This document shows, piece after piece, positions 63,787 through 64,000 of a DNA stretch of 64,000 bases (positions are counted from its first letter, which is position 1; the number at the start of each line of letters is the position of its first letter). The DNA comes from Salinibacter ruber DSM 13855 (GTDB lineage Bacteria > Bacteroidota > Rhodothermia > Rhodothermales > Salinibacteraceae), in the NCBI RefSeq assembly GCF_000013045.1, contig NC_007677.1, positions 2,232,001 through 2,296,000 of the forward strand, written 5' to 3'. A program made the translations under genes and the position numbers. Under the pieces are notes generated by a model. That model saw only the letters and a program-made list of their open reading frames with translations. It made no database searches and had not been told where the DNA came from.

Positions 63787-64000
63787 ATGGATAAACTCGT
63801 CGTCCGCGGAGAGTCGTCGCTCCAAGGCCCCCTTACCGTGAGCGGATCGAAAAACACGGCCCTTCCGCTCATGGCCGCCACCCTTCTGGCGAAAGGCCCC
63901 TCGACCATCACCAACGTACCGGACCTGCGGGACGTGCGCACCTTTTCGAAGGTCATTCGGCACGGGGGGCCGGCGGTCGCCTTCGATGCCGACGCCCACA
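63787..64000 (+). CDS. murA: UDP-N-acetylglucosamine 1-carboxyvinyltransferase (3' end missing)
   Basis: The first 71 codons of murA run off the window edge. The ATG at 63787 opens MDKLVVRGESSLQGPLTVSG, and the family motif SGSKNTALPLMAATLLA follows at residues about 19-35. Its Lys is the one that binds the substrate phosphate. MurA adds enolpyruvate to UDP-GlcNAc, the first step of peptidoglycan synthesis, in the cytoplasm. There is no Shine-Dalgarno sequence (the leader reads CATTGCTGCCCC). The start codon is 227 bp from that of the divergent cysteine desulfurase. Confidence 0.93.
   Translation, partial: MDKLVVRGESSLQGPLTVSGSKNTALPLMAATLLAKGPSTITNVPDLRDVRTFSKVIRHGGPAVAFDADAH

Overview
The window looks like ordinary core chromosome from an extremely halophilic member of the Bacteroidota/Rhodothermota, most likely Salinibacter or a close relative. 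Four things point this way. The DNA is GC-rich. The predicted proteins carry many Asp and Glu residues, as in 'salt-in' halophiles. Start codons generally lack a Shine-Dalgarno sequence and often follow a pyrimidine-rich leader. Several families are typical of Bacteroidota (DUF4175, DUF2851, the periplasmic protein usually labelled 'asparagine synthetase B', CarboxypepD-reg-like surface proteins). The organism is inferred; no database search was possible.

Layout. 1-8.5 kb: the end of an M24 aminopeptidase, a convergent AddAB-type recombination helicase/nuclease pair, a secreted thermonuclease-like protein and a small membrane protein. 8.6-15 kb: a DUF2851 protein, an ABM-type monooxygenase, a coiled-coil lipoprotein and a very large Gln-rich DUF4175 membrane protein. 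15.2-15.8 kb: a four-tRNA operon (Tyr, Gly, Thr, initiator Met) with a terminator. 16-26.5 kb: a cation/Ca2+ exchanger, msrB, ftsH, an acetyl-CoA synthetase-like enzyme, a CarboxypepD-reg-like protein, a UPF0102 protein, a GbsR/MarR-type regulator, a SAM hydroxide adenosyltransferase and a membrane protein with a sigma-factor-like N-terminus. 26.5-32.4 kb: the leftward block secD-secF-purA-histidine kinase. 32.5-39.6 kb: a lipase-like hydrolase, a SIMPL protein, asnS, a UbiA-like membrane protein, pckA and tRNA-Gly(GCC). 39.6-45.7 kb: a GNAT, asd, folD, an MscS channel, yjbQ, surE and panB. 45.8-53.6 kb: the leftward envelope block dxr-rseP-uppS-bamA-skp-skp. 53.8-64 kb: a TPR protein, the 'asparagine synthetase B'-like protein, a thioesterase, a small barrel protein, an RmlD-like reductase, serS, fbp, a DUF2064 transferase, a cysteine desulfurase and the start of murA.

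Functional threads. One is envelope biogenesis: isoprenoid precursor synthesis (Dxr), undecaprenyl carrier synthesis (UppS), barrel assembly (BamA and Skp), SecDF, site-2 proteolysis, FtsH and MurA. Another is gluconeogenesis, through pckA and fbp. These two genes lie 24 kb apart, yet each has a near-identical 12-bp palindrome (GGAAGCGSTTCC) upstream, which resembles LacI/Cra-family operators. Vitamin and amino-acid biosynthesis (panB, folD, asd) and translation (asnS, serS, five tRNAs) fill most of the rest.

I found no insertion sequence, prophage, CRISPR array, toxin-antitoxin pair or obvious defence island. The observations I would follow up first are the pckA/fbp operator pair, the sigma-like membrane fusion protein, the AddB homologue with no Fe-S cysteines, and the misnamed periplasmic glutamine-amidotransferase-fold protein.
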